NCBI GenBank assembly: GCA_963771595.1
Contig: CAVYUC010000006.1
Coordinates: 245,535-309,534, forward strand
DNA from: CAVYUC01 sp963771595
GTDB taxonomy: Bacteria > Bacteroidota > Bacteroidia > Bacteroidales > Prolixibacteraceae
DNA: 64,000 nt
Direction of reading: 5' to 3'
Shown here in pieces: positions 48,225-58,439 of the stretch. The notes under the pieces are model-generated. The model saw only the letters and a program-made list of their open reading frames with translations. It was not told the origin of the DNA and searched no databases. The first letter of the stretch is position 1, and every line of letters starts with the position of its first letter. The translations under genes were made by a program, and so were the position numbers.

Positions 48225-48401
48225 GATAATTGATTTAGATGATGCTCCTAAAATTATAAAAATTTTGTCTACTTATATTCCCCAAAATGGTTAAATAAAA
48301 AACAGACCGAAAATTAACCATAAAAAATTTATGAATTTTGCAGATCTCAAAAAAGTGTTTATATTTGCAACCCGTTAGAAAACGAAATTTTATTGAAATA
48401 A

Positions 48402-48417
48402 TCCGCCAGCTGGCGGA
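48402..48417. repeat. Perfect 16-bp palindrome
   Basis: TCCGCCAGCTGGCGGA is fully self-complementary and abuts a deleted initiator tRNA copy. It could be a small dispersed repeat or a processing or recombination hairpin. Confidence 0.7.
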
Positions 48418-48450
48418 GCGGGATGGAGCAGTTGATAAGTCCTGCCCCAC
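48418..48450 (+). pseudogene. Deleted copy of initiator tRNA
   Basis: GCGGGATGGAGCAGTTG, the 5' part of the intact initiator tRNA 70 bases downstream, is joined directly to AAGTCCTGCCCCAC, nearly its 3' end. About 38 internal bases including the anticodon are missing, so it cannot function. Confidence 0.75.
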
Positions 48451-48488
48451 TATTAAAGTTCTTTTGAAATAAAAATATTAAAATATAT

Positions 48489-48561
<73 letters not shown>

Positions 48562-48575
48562 CAAGCAAAATCAAT

Positions 48576-48610
48576 AAAAGCCTGCAAATTAGTCATTTGT
48601 AGGCTTTTTT
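48576..48610 (+). terminator. Terminator after tRNA-fMet
   Basis: AAAAGCCTGCAAAT pairs with ATTTGTAGGCTTTT (one G-T pair) around a 5-base loop, followed by further T residues. Confidence 0.8.
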
Positions 48611-50262
48611 ATTCTCCACTGGGACACATGTGGGACGCATTGTCACATATTTCTTTATTTTCTTTGGCAGTTTATTTTTAACCTCTCCACTTTTTGAGCC
48701 GTTCGTCACATTCCTTTTGTGGTAATCGACTTCCTGTTTAATTAGCGTTTCAAATTTTTCTGCCGCCGTACGTGAGTTATCATTTCATTATTCACCAATT
48801 CATCGAGAATAAAAAAAGGCCTTTCACATCAACACCATCTCTTGAAGCACACTTTTTAAATAATCCGATACCTGTTATATAATTAGAAGTTGTTTTAGTA
48901 TATTAAATGATTGCATATCTTATAAAGATGATATTGCACTACTCTATCTGGGACTCGAGCATTCTAATAACTGATGTTTAAATCACTATCATAATTTTAT
49001 AATTGACGAGTCAAACCGGAAAGTATTGGATATGCGTAAGTGACAGACCTGTAAGCATCGTAAATCCTTCACTTCTTTTAATTTTTCTGTCCACCTAATT
49101 CTATTCTAACTTCTCACAATCTAACTCTGCACTATTTTTCATTTTTCCGCAACTCTGCCCGCTGCTGGTCATCCAGGTTCTGATCATTAGCCATGGTTTC
49201 TATTTTATAAAGCAGTTAAAAGTGCGGAAAACAGGAAAATGAGCGCCACCGTTTTTTGTTCTAACGTCAATTAAAAAATCACCCCAATGTTTATCAATTT
49301 ATATGGTGTATTACCTAGTGTTTACTTCAAACCAATCGGCAAAATCCATCTTCTTGTAAATTAATTATTTATATAATTTTTTGCCTTTTTTTGTTTGAAA
49401 ATTACATCAATTATTGTAAAAACGGTATCAATTTAGACCATTCCTATTAAACAAGAATGCAGTAATTTTCACTTTTTATGAATGAATGAACATATCATAT
49501 TTTTGAATACTACATGTCAATAGTGGTAAGGTATTGCTGCTAATATTCTTTGTCAATTGCACTAAAAATATAATCCTGGTTTTATACTTGCACATGTGTT
49601 TATGTTACATCGGTTCATGTATCAAAAAATGTTGTCAAATTTGAGGTCTTGTGTACCTATAATGCACAAAACATATATCTGATTATCAATAATTTTCTGT
49701 AATTTACTCCCGTACCCTATACTGTCCATTACTTGTAACATGGAATAATATTAAACAAAACTACATAAGATTGGCAGATTGCGCCCTACTTGCCTGTATT
49801 ATAATTAAATACAAGTGCAAAAAACTGCCTAACATTGCAGACTAAAAGTTCGTTGTGATTCGTGTCTATACCGATTATTGTAACATTCATGTAACTTTCG
49901 AAGAAAAATGTAACAAGATCGCCTAAAAGTTGAACACCTTATATATCGATAAAAAAAAGAGAGTTTCAAATTGTACTTAAAGTTACTGCTGATACTGTAA
50001 ACTTCCCCGTTTTAGGACTTTCCAAAAATAGATTTTTTTCTTTTCATTGGAAGGGGATCAGCTTGCTCAGGAATATCCACAGGTCTCATTTCTTCATTAT
50101 CACTTTCTACAAAGTTTTAGAACGCGATAAGAATCTTTTTGATACCCCTTTTTGTTATATCTACATTAAATACTTCAAAAAAACAACGTCAAAAAATTAG
50201 AGCTCAAACAAATTTTTATCAGAAAAATTTTTATAAATTGGCAGGAAATCTCATTGATAAGA
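48611..50262. other. Long gene-free region with possible coding remnants
   Basis: About 1.65 kb without an intact gene. On the minus strand around 48640-48860, short pieces such as FFILDELVNNEMIT and QEVDYHKRNV in shifting frames look like remains of a protein gene that I cannot identify. At 49145-49195, also on the minus strand, a 20-codon frame (MANDQNLDDQQRAELRKNEK) ends early. The rest is AT-rich. The left copy of the 28-bp direct repeat lies here. Confidence 0.5.
49220..49247 (+). repeat. 28-bp direct repeat, left copy
   Basis: AAGTGCGGAAAACAGG followed by AAAATGAGCGCC is identical to 63798-63825. The two copies bracket the sigma/FecR/SusCD locus. Confidence 0.85.
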
Positions 50263-50844
50263 ATGAATACCTTACCTGAAAATGAAGATAAATTTTTAAT
50301 TTCGCAAATGCGGGACAATAATGTTCAGGCATTTAACTCGCTGTTCCGCAAATACCATAACAAGCTTTTCGGATTTGCATTTTCGCTGTTAAAAAACAGG
50401 GAAGATGCAAAAGAAATTGTACAGGAAGCATTCTGCCGGATATGGATCAAGCGCCATGAAATGGATTCTTCCAAAAACTTTAAATCCTTTTTGTTTACGA
50501 TGTCGTATAATCTTATTGTCGATCAGTTGCGACTAAGATTAAAAGACCAGGAATATAGAAAATACATCTGCAGTTGCTTCACCCAGGAAGTCCATAATCA
50601 CACTACTGTGGATTATGAAATCATTAACGGAAAGGTGCAGTTGGCTGTTGAAGAGCTTCCGGAAAAAAGAAAGCAGGTTTATATTCTGAGCCGCGAAAAC
50701 GGACTGTCGCAAAAAGAAATTGCCGATAAACTGGGATTATCGGTCAAAACAGTCGAGAACCAGATAAATCTTAGTCTTAAGCACATCAGGCTGCGCCTTG
50801 GAAAAGATATTCTGTCGCTATTGTTTTTGTGGCTGTTCATGTAG
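50263..50844 (+). CDS. ECF-type RNA polymerase sigma factor
   Basis: 193 aa from the ATG at 50263 (a TTG at 50254 is in frame). Sigma region 2 reads AFNSLFRKYHNKLFGFAFSLLKNREDAKEIVQEAFCRIW, and region 4 is LSQKEIADKLGLSVKTVENQI. This is the Bacteroidota class that pairs with a FecR anti-sigma and a SusC-type receptor with an STN domain. Both follow directly, so it probably turns on the glycan locus when the receptor senses its substrate. The hydrophobic tail (SLLFLWLFM) is typical. Confidence 0.92.
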   Translation: MNTLPENEDKFLISQMRDNNVQAFNSLFRKYHNKLFGFAFSLLKNREDAKEIVQEAFCRIWIKRHEMDSSKNFKSFLFTMSYNLIVDQLRLRLKDQEYRKYICSCFTQEVHNHTTVDYEIINGKVQLAVEELPEKRKQVYILSRENGLSQKEIADKLGLSVKTVENQINLSLKHIRLRLGKDILSLLFLWLFM

Positions 50845-51149
50845 AACTTATCTCTGAATCCTTGAGGATTTTAAATACATCATTTGCTGTCTGCTTTAGC
50901 TGCCGATTAAAATACATTGTTTATAGACAGTGTTTTAGCTGTATTTGAGTTGTGTTTAGTACGAGTGTAATTAAAAAACTTCATTTTCTTTTGGGGGGTA
51001 TCCCATTTCCTTCGTATTACTTAAAACAAATATTTTTAAACTGATTTTTTGTAGTTTGAAATAGTTTAGGTTAGTTAGTAAAAAATCCCCTTTAAATAAG
51101 GGGATTTTCCTGAACTTGCTATAAACCAGAGATTATTAAAGTATTGAAA
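50845..51149. other. Intergenic region between sigma factor and fecR
   Basis: About 300 AT-rich bases without a gene. It contains a strong hairpin (listed separately). No clear promoter box was found. Confidence 0.55.
51082..51108 (+). terminator. Hairpin before the fecR gene
   Basis: AAAATCCCC and GGGGATTTT form a perfect 9-bp stem around TTTAAATAA. It lies 40 bases before the fecR start, so it is a terminator for the sigma gene or a leader attenuator. Confidence 0.6.
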
Positions 51150-52166
51150 ATGCATAGAGAAAACGATATAAAAGAAATTGTAAATAAATACATGAAGGGC
51201 GAATGCTCCCGCGAAGAACTGGAGACAGCGCTGAAACTGTTTGATGACCCGTACCACAACCTGGCATTGCGCCCCGCTTTGTATGAGCAATGGAACAAAA
51301 ATGAAGAAGGCGCACAAGAGAAATTGAACGAAGAAGAAAGTATATCCATTCTTAATAAAATACACCGTCAAATCCATTTCGAACAGGAAAACAAACCGCG
51401 CAGAAGCAAAGTATTGAAATTAATTGGCACTGTTTCGAAGGTTGCTGCAATTCTGGTAATCGGTTTATTTCTGGGGTTATCGGTTAAATACCTCCAGAAA
51501 ATCGGAAACGGTTTTTTACACCTCCATTGCGCCCAAAGGTTCTATTTCTCAAATGATATCTGCCCGATAATACCATGGTCTTTCTCAATTCCGGCTCCGA
51601 AAATAAAATATGCTGTAAACAATACCAGTGGCCAGCGTGAAGTGTTTCTTGACGGCGAGGCCTGGTTCGATGTGGCGAAAAATGAAAAAAAACCGTTTGT
51701 GGTAAACACTCCGTTTTATGCTGTTAAGGTGCTGGGAACCCGTTTTAATGTGAAGGCTTATAAAACCGATGAAGATATTGCGACCACACTCGAAGAGGGA
51801 AGTATCGAGATTTTATCGTCTGAAAACACTAATCTGAATGGAAATAAAATATTAAAACCGGGACAGCAATTTAGTTATAATCAATCGACCGGAACAGCTA
51901 GAATAGCAAACGTCAGCACACGTTTATTTACTTCGTGGAAAGAGAATAAGCTTATTTTCGTAAATATGAATCTTGCGAAACTGATTGTGTTGCTCGAGCG
52001 AAAGTATGGAGTGGATATCGTGGTAGCAGATAACATCATCCTCGATTACCATTACGATGGGACCATAAAAAACGAAACCATTCTTGAGGTACTCGACCTG
52101 TTAAAGGAAACACTTCCCATCCGCTATAAAATTGAAGGACAGAAAGTAATCATTCAAAAAAAATAA
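51150..52166 (+). CDS. FecR-family anti-sigma factor with a scrambled segment
   Basis: 338 aa from the ATG at 51150. Order: cytoplasmic N-terminal domain (CSREELETALKLF), one membrane helix (AAILVIGLFLGLSV), the FecR domain (REVFLDGEAWFDVAKNEKKPFVV, VKVLGTRFNVKAY) and the DUF4974 C-terminal domain. Between 51500 and 51602 the reading frame gives nonsense, while the other frames give APKGSISQ and LPDNTMVFLNSGSEI, which the family expects. Three single-base insertions (in AAAA near 51499, a T near 51559, an A near 51600) cancel out and leave the ORF open. It is the partner of the ECF sigma upstream. Confidence 0.88.
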   Translation: MHRENDIKEIVNKYMKGECSREELETALKLFDDPYHNLALRPALYEQWNKNEEGAQEKLNEEESISILNKIHRQIHFEQENKPRRSKVLKLIGTVSKVAAILVIGLFLGLSVKYLQKIGNGFLHLHCAQRFYFSNDICPIIPWSFSIPAPKIKYAVNNTSGQREVFLDGEAWFDVAKNEKKPFVVNTPFYAVKVLGTRFNVKAYKTDEDIATTLEEGSIEILSSENTNLNGNKILKPGQQFSYNQSTGTARIANVSTRLFTSWKENKLIFVNMNLAKLIVLLERKYGVDIVVADNIILDYHYDGTIKNETILEVLDLLKETLPIRYKIEGQKVIIQKK

Positions 52167-52211
52167 GAAGGAAATAAAAGTATGAACTGTAATTAAAATA
52201 AAACAAAAAAA

Positions 52212-52270
52212 CCGGCAGGTGCTGTCAACACCTGCCGGACTGAATGCTTTAAAACGGTGCTGTCAACACC
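52212..52270 (+). repeat. Two hairpins sharing GGTGCTGTCAACACC
   Basis: CCGGCAGGTG/CACCTGCCGG (52212-52238) and GGTG/CACC (52256-52270) have the same 7-base loop CTGTCAA. They lie between fecR and susC, and may be a terminator, a processing site or a leader control element. Confidence 0.6.
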
Positions 52271-52301
52271 ATTTACTACTAACATTTAATACAACAAATT
52301 T

Positions 52302-55300
52302 ATGAAAAAAATTGAATTAGGTAACTTCCCTGATTTCAAGGGGAAACGTAAATTACTACTAACTATGAAACTAACGTTGATTTTTTTACTGGCTTGTTTC
52401 ATGCAGGTTTCGGCAACGGTTTATTCACAAAGCACCAAATTTAATTTTGATGTAAAGAATAAACGTATTGTAGATGTCCTGCGGGAGATTGAAGACAACA
52501 GTAATTTCCGCTTTTTTTACCAGCGCGAGCAGGTAGATGTGGAGAAGAAAGTAGATTTAAACATCACCGATAAAACTGTTGAAGAAATACTTCCAGAACT
52601 TTTTGCGGGGCAGAAGATTGTTTTCGATGTGCGGCAGGATAACCTTATCCTGATAAAACCAAAAGGCGCCGAAAATAATTTTCCTGAATTTTTTGCACAG
52701 CAACAGCAACGATCCGTTTCCGGAATCGTTACGGATGAATGCCGGCGAACCGCTACCCGGTGTTACGTGTTGTGGTAAAAGGCACTACCCGGGGAACGGT
52801 TACCAATGCGGATGGTGAATATTCCCTTTCCGGTATTCCTGATGATGCCACATTAACATTTTCATTCGTTGGAATGAAATCTCAGGAGGTAATAGTAGGA
52901 GCGCAGACTAGTGTTGATGTAACAATGAAAGTTGACGCTATTGGACTCGAGGAAGTTGTTGCAGTGGGGTATGGTGTAAAAAAGAAAGTCAATCTGACGG
53001 GGGCATTATCATCAGTGGGATCAGAAAAACTTGAATCAATTACTACTAGTAATTTTGTAAATGGTTTAGCTGGCAAGCTTCCTGGATTGAGGGTAACACA
53101 AAGGGCAGGAGAACCAGGTTCATATTCAACAGCTTTTGATATACGAGGATACGGAAGCCCATTAATAATTGTTGATGGCATTAAGAGAGAAGATTTTACC
53201 AGAATCGATCCAATGGACATTGCAGATATTACCATACTAAAGGACGGTTCAGCAGCAATTTATGGGGTAGAAGCTGCGAATGGAGTTGTTCTAGTTACAA
53301 CCAAAAAGGGCAAAATAGGAAAACCAGTAGTTAGTTATTCTGGTTCTTATGATTTTCAAAAATTTACTGTTGATCCAGAAGTAACTAATGCCTATCAATT
53401 TGCGGTACTTACGGTAGAGAATGATATTGCCCACGGACAAAATCCCAATTCAACAACTTATTCACCTGATGATATTGCAAAATTTAAAGATGGAACTTAT
53501 CCAAGTACGGATTGGTTAGGTGCCATACAAAAAGATTACACCAGTGTCCAGCACCATAATATAAATATTTCAGGTGGAAATGAAAAGGTTAAATATTATA
53601 CTTCTTTAGGATATTTGGACGAAGGAGGAATTTGGAAAAGTGATAATCTTTACTATAAAAAGTATAATCTTAGGTCTAGTGTTACTGTTGATATTACCGA
53701 AAGGCTAAAGGTTCAATTAAATATGGAAGGCATGTTGGAGGATGGAAATAACACCAGCCTTACTGCAGATAACATCTATTTTACGGCAATGCTTGCACAA
53801 CCGACTACTCCACTTTATGCAAACGATAATCCTGATTACTTGCAGTTAGTTAATCCTGAAAATGTATTGGCAGATATATCTTCGGATTATTCAGGTTATG
53901 ATAGAACCAATACTAAAACATTTCAAAGTAATCTTTCACTTGATTATAAATTTAAAAACATTGAGGGGCTTTCGGCGAAGTATATGTACGGCTTTTTTAA
54001 TAGGGATATATTTGAAAAAGCATGGAGAAAATTGTATTATGTGTATACTTATGATCAGGTTAACGATGAGTATTATGTAGCAGGTTCTGGAAAATGGACA
54101 CCTACCAGTTTATATGAAAATTATACACCTTTTCAAAGAAGTACATTACTTGGTCAGCTTATTTACGATAGACAGTTTCAAGATAAGCACAATATTGGAG
54201 CTACATTAGTTTATGAAGCCAGGCACACTAAAAATGATAATCTGAATGGTAATAAATATTTCGATTTAGACGTTGTTGATCAGCTGTTTGCAGGCGTAGC
54301 AGAGAATGCAACTATCAGTTCTGCTAATATTGAAGAATACGCAAACCAAAGTATAATTGGAAGATTCGATTACGATTATTTATCAAAATATCTTATAGAA
54401 TTTGGATTTAATTATGGGGGATCATCTAAATTCGCCAAGGAAAAAAGATGGGGATTTTTTCCATTTACTTCATTGGGATGGCGAATTTCAGAGGAAGAAT
54501 TTTTCAAAAGTTCATTTCCTAATGTTTCAAATCTGAAACTAAGGGGTTCCATAGGTCAAATGGGTGATGATGCAGCGGCAAATTTCCAGTTTTTAACGGG
54601 TTATAATTATCCCGGTGGAACATACATATTTGATAATAATGTTGTACGCGGATTGGGTTTTAGAGGTATGCCAAACCCGAATATTACATGGTTCACTTCT
54701 ACAACAAAAAATATTGGTGTCGATCTGGATGTTTTTGAAGGGTTGTTTTCAATGCAATTCGATGTTTTCCAGCGCGATAGATCAGGACTTTTAGCTACCC
54801 GAATCCTTTCACTTCCTGCTACTGTTGGAGCAAACTTACCTCAAGAAAATTTAAACAGCGATCAGCAAAAAGGATTTGAAGTTGTACTTGGACATAGGAA
54901 TAAAATTAATGAATTAACTTATGAAGTTTCTGCAAATTTGACCTACACTCGCAGAAAAAATCTATACAGAGAAAGAGCAAATGATGGAAATTCCTATCTA
55001 AATTGGAGAAATAACAGCAACGACCGTTGGACTGATATGCAATGGGGTTATAAATATATTGGTCAGTATCAAACAAAGGAGGAAATTTTAAATTCACCTA
55101 TTGTTGATGGTCAAGGTAATAAAACAATTCGACCTGGAGATTTAAAATATGATGATGTAAATCTGGATGGAATAATAGATGGCATGGATCAGATTCCTAT
55201 AGCTCGAAGTAATATTCCTAATATTTATTTTGGATTAGATATAAACCTAAAATGGAAAAATTTCGATATGTATGTCCTATTTCAAGGGGCTGCTGATTAT

Positions 55301-55711
55301 AGTTTTCAGTATCAAGGAATGAATCAGTTACCGCTCCGTTGGAGCAGAAACAGTTTAACCCAATTTATGGATAGATGGCATCATGAGGATATTTTTGATG
55401 TTAATAGTCAACTAATCCAAGGCTATTATCCTCAAACAGGTTACCCTAGTTCCAATACGTGGACATCGTCTTTTTGGCTAATCAATGGTAACTACATGAG
55501 GGTAAAAGATGTAAAAATCGGGTACACTGTAATCAACCCCTTTCTTGCACAATTAGGAATACAAAGCCTTAGATTTAATGTAAGTGGATTTAATCTATTT
55601 ACTTTTTCAAATTTTAAAAATATGGATCCAGAACAACATTATCGACAGTGGGTATTTTATTCATACCCAATCAATAAAAATTTAGGGTTAGGATTAAATG
55701 TTACATTTTAA
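52302..55711 (+). pseudogene. SusC-type TonB-dependent receptor with STN domain, frameshifted
   Basis: About 1135 aa when restored. Order: signal, STN signalling domain (FNFDVKNKRIVDVLREIEDN), carboxypeptidase-like domain (SVSGIVTDE, then GTTRGTVTNADGEYSLSGIP), plug (YGVKKKVNLTGALSSVG, then SNFVNGLAGKLPGLRV) and beta-barrel, ending NKNLGLGLNVTF. Frame 0 runs to 52778 and frame 2 from about 52772. An extra G near 52740 and an extra T near 52770 explain the break and rebuild ESGEPLPGVTVVVKG. It imports glycans together with the following SusD, and the STN domain would signal to FecR. Confidence 0.9.
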
Positions 55712-55722
55712 AATTCAATATT

Positions 55723-57504
55723 ATGAAAACTAATATTTATACTAGAATTATATTACTTTATTTAATATTTTTTACTTCATGTAATTTTGATTTGGATGTT
55801 GAACCAATTAATATTCTCACATCTGATCAAGTGCTGGAGAATGCATCTGGTGTCGAAGCCTATATGTCATCATTATACAGTGAAATACCCGTTGAAGATT
55901 TCAACTTTGCCAGCGGGGGTTATTATTTAGCTAATCAAACTGATGAGGCAATAAGCAGTTATAGTGGAGAACAGCCTACTATTCCTGATGGAACTTGGTA
56001 TCCTTGGTGGGGATATGATGCAATAAGAAATGTAAATGATTTAATAGCAAAACTACCTGAGGCAAATCTTTCTTCTGTAGATAAAGATGTATTTTTAGGA
56101 GAACTACATTTTATTAGAGCATTTTACTATTTTGGATTAGTAAAGCGTTATGGTGGTGTTCCTATTATTGAAGAGGTTCAAAATTATACCGGTGATAATT
56201 TAGATGAGTTACAAGTTTCAAGAAACAAAGAACAAGATGTTTGGGACTTTATTGCTACGGAGCTTGATCAGGCCAGTTCCCTGCTACCTGATGAAAATAT
56301 TTCTGGTCGAGCAACAAAATATGCTGCTTTAGCTTTAAAGTCACGTGCTATGTTGTATGCTGCTTCAATAGCTAAATATGGTGAGTCATTAAGATTAGAT
56401 GGCGTGCTTGGAATTCCTTCTTCAGAAGCTGATAAATATTGGCAAGCTGCTTTTAATGCATCAAAGTTGATTATTGATTCGGAAAAATATTCTTTATATA
56501 ATAAAAATCCGGATAAGCGATTGAACTTCGAACATCTGTTTATTGATTCAGATAATCCTGAAGCTATATTCTCTGTTTATTACAAATACCCTTATCTTGG
56601 TCATGGATATGACTCTCAAAATCTTCCTTTTGGCATTCGTGGTCCAGGTGGAGCAGGTTCTTATATTGGACCTACCCTTGAATTGGTTGAGCAATTTGAA
56701 TATATTGATGGTACTGAAGGAACACTGAGAATTAAAAATCCAGATGGCACCCCGATATTTTATGAACATCCAACTGATATTTTTGAAAATAAAGATCCGA
56801 GGTTAATGGCAACAGTTATAGTGCCTTTTTCTCAATTTAGAAATAATGTTATTGACGTGCAAGCAGGTATTTTTGATAGTGGAGAAAAAATCCAAGCAGG
56901 AGATTATAGTGCTTTGTATAATCCGGAAACTCATGAAATTGACAATGCTAACGGTACTATTCATGTTGTTGGATTAAGTGGTTTCGGAGGTTCGGAAAAA
57001 ACCCAATCTGGCTTTTATGTTCGAAAATATCTTAATTATAATATGGATAACTTGGATGCCATAGGTTCGAGTTCTGATCAACCCTTCATGGTATTTAGAT
57101 ATGCTGAAATTCTTTTAAATTATGCTGAAGCTGCGATTGAATTAAATAAAACCGAAGAAGCAAAATGGGCTGTAAATAAAATAAGAGAACGTGCTGGAAT
57201 AAAGCTATTGGATGATCAAGAAGTTAATATCGAAAATATAAGACACGAACGACTTGTTGAATTAGCATTTGAAAATTTAAGATGGTGGGATTACAAGAGA
57301 TGGCGGATTTCTGATAAGGTACTAAATAATTATCGTGTTACTGCATTAAAGCCATATTTCGATATTCAGAAAAATGCTTATCGGTTTGAAACTGAAAAAA
57401 CAGGTCGATATCCTAAAATTTTTCTTCAACAGGCATATTATGATAGAATACCACTTGACGAAATTGACAGAAATCCGAATTTAATTCAAAATCCGGGTTA
57501 TTAA
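55723..57504 (+). CDS. SusD/RagB-family glycan-binding lipoprotein
   Basis: 593 aa with a lipoprotein signal (LLYLIFFTSC). Family features: FGLVKRYGGVPIIEE, TKYAALALKSRAMLYAAS, the N-terminal helical repeat region and the C-terminal RHERLVELAFENLRWWDYKRWR. It lies 11 bases after the SusC receptor gene and forms the surface lid that hands glycans to it. The coding DNA is clearly richer in A and T than the flanking regions. The frame is intact. Confidence 0.94.
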   Translation: MKTNIYTRIILLYLIFFTSCNFDLDVEPINILTSDQVLENASGVEAYMSSLYSEIPVEDFNFASGGYYLANQTDEAISSYSGEQPTIPDGTWYPWWGYDAIRNVNDLIAKLPEANLSSVDKDVFLGELHFIRAFYYFGLVKRYGGVPIIEEVQNYTGDNLDELQVSRNKEQDVWDFIATELDQASSLLPDENISGRATKYAALALKSRAMLYAASIAKYGESLRLDGVLGIPSSEADKYWQAAFNASKLIIDSEKYSLYNKNPDKRLNFEHLFIDSDNPEAIFSVYYKYPYLGHGYDSQNLPFGIRGPGGAGSYIGPTLELVEQFEYIDGTEGTLRIKNPDGTPIFYEHPTDIFENKDPRLMATVIVPFSQFRNNVIDVQAGIFDSGEKIQAGDYSALYNPETHEIDNANGTIHVVGLSGFGGSEKTQSGFYVRKYLNYNMDNLDAIGSSSDQPFMVFRYAEILLNYAEAAIELNKTEEAKWAVNKIRERAGIKLLDDQEVNIENIRHERLVELAFENLRWWDYKRWRISDKVLNNYRVTALKPYFDIQKNAYRFETEKTGRYPKIFLQQAYYDRIPLDEIDRNPNLIQNPGY

Positions 57505-57552
57505 TTCTTTTATGAAATGTTTAATTTGAAAATACTATCAAAAAAAAATTAT

Positions 57553-58239
57553 ATGGCAACAATGAATAAATTATTAGTAATAGGATTAGTTATAGCTACT
57601 TTATCTTGCGACGAGATAGACAATTATGATGCTCCTAATGGTTATGTCCATGGACAGCTAATAGACCAAGTCACAAATCAATCTTTTCAGGCTCAACAAC
57701 CCAATGGCTTTACAATTAGGCTATTCGAAAATGGGGGGAGTCAGAATTCTCCAATTTCATTTTATGGCAAACCCGATGGGACATTTGAAAATGCTTTGAT
57801 TTTTCAAAATAAATACAAAGTAGTACCAACCGAGGGAGCCTTCTTCCCTGTTGATACTGCGGTTGTCCAAGTGGCGCAGGAAACAGAAGTTAATTTTGAA
57901 GTCATTCCTTTCTTGGCGATTACTGAAGTTTCAGTAACAACTAACAATAATAAAATTATAACAGATTACAATATAGTGCGAAGTAAGGAGGGAGATAAAA
58001 TAATTGATAGGATAACTTTAGTTTCGGAAATACCAACTGTGAATCATATTACCTATGACGTTAAGGTGGAAAATAGTTTATCTGAAATGCCGGATGAAAG
58101 TATATTAAATCAAACGTTCACGGATGTAGTTGATGGGTTGACTCCTGGGAAAACTTACTATGTTAGAGTTGGAGCGCGCACTGATAATGATTACAGAAGA
58201 TACAATTACAGCAAAATTTTTGAGATTACAGTTCAATAA
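57553..58239 (+). CDS. DUF3823 lipoprotein of a SusCD locus
   Basis: 228 aa if translation starts at the ATG at 57553, which puts the lipobox VIATLSC close to the N-terminus; the frame is open from 57517. The sequence has the DUF3823 pattern GYVHGQLIDQVTNQSF, FYGKPDGTFEN and LTPGKTYYVRVGARTDNDYRRYNYS. These proteins commonly follow SusD and are thought to bind glycans at the surface. It is 48 bases after the SusD stop. Confidence 0.82.
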   Translation: MATMNKLLVIGLVIATLSCDEIDNYDAPNGYVHGQLIDQVTNQSFQAQQPNGFTIRLFENGGSQNSPISFYGKPDGTFENALIFQNKYKVVPTEGAFFPVDTAVVQVAQETEVNFEVIPFLAITEVSVTTNNNKIITDYNIVRSKEGDKIIDRITLVSEIPTVNHITYDVKVENSLSEMPDESILNQTFTDVVDGLTPGKTYYVRVGARTDNDYRRYNYSKIFEITVQ

Positions 58240-58439
58240 GATTTTAACTTGCTTTATAATGAATTGATCCATCAGTTTGTTATAAAGTAAGTTAACCCAA
58301 TTTAGTTATACGTGGGTTTCAGAAAAATTTTGTGCAATTTATGGTAACAGCAAAAGAACATGTATTTTAAGCCACTTTAATTTGGGGAGTTTAGTTTTGT
58401 TGGTTTTAGCTGAAGAAATGCCAAAAATAATTACAACAA

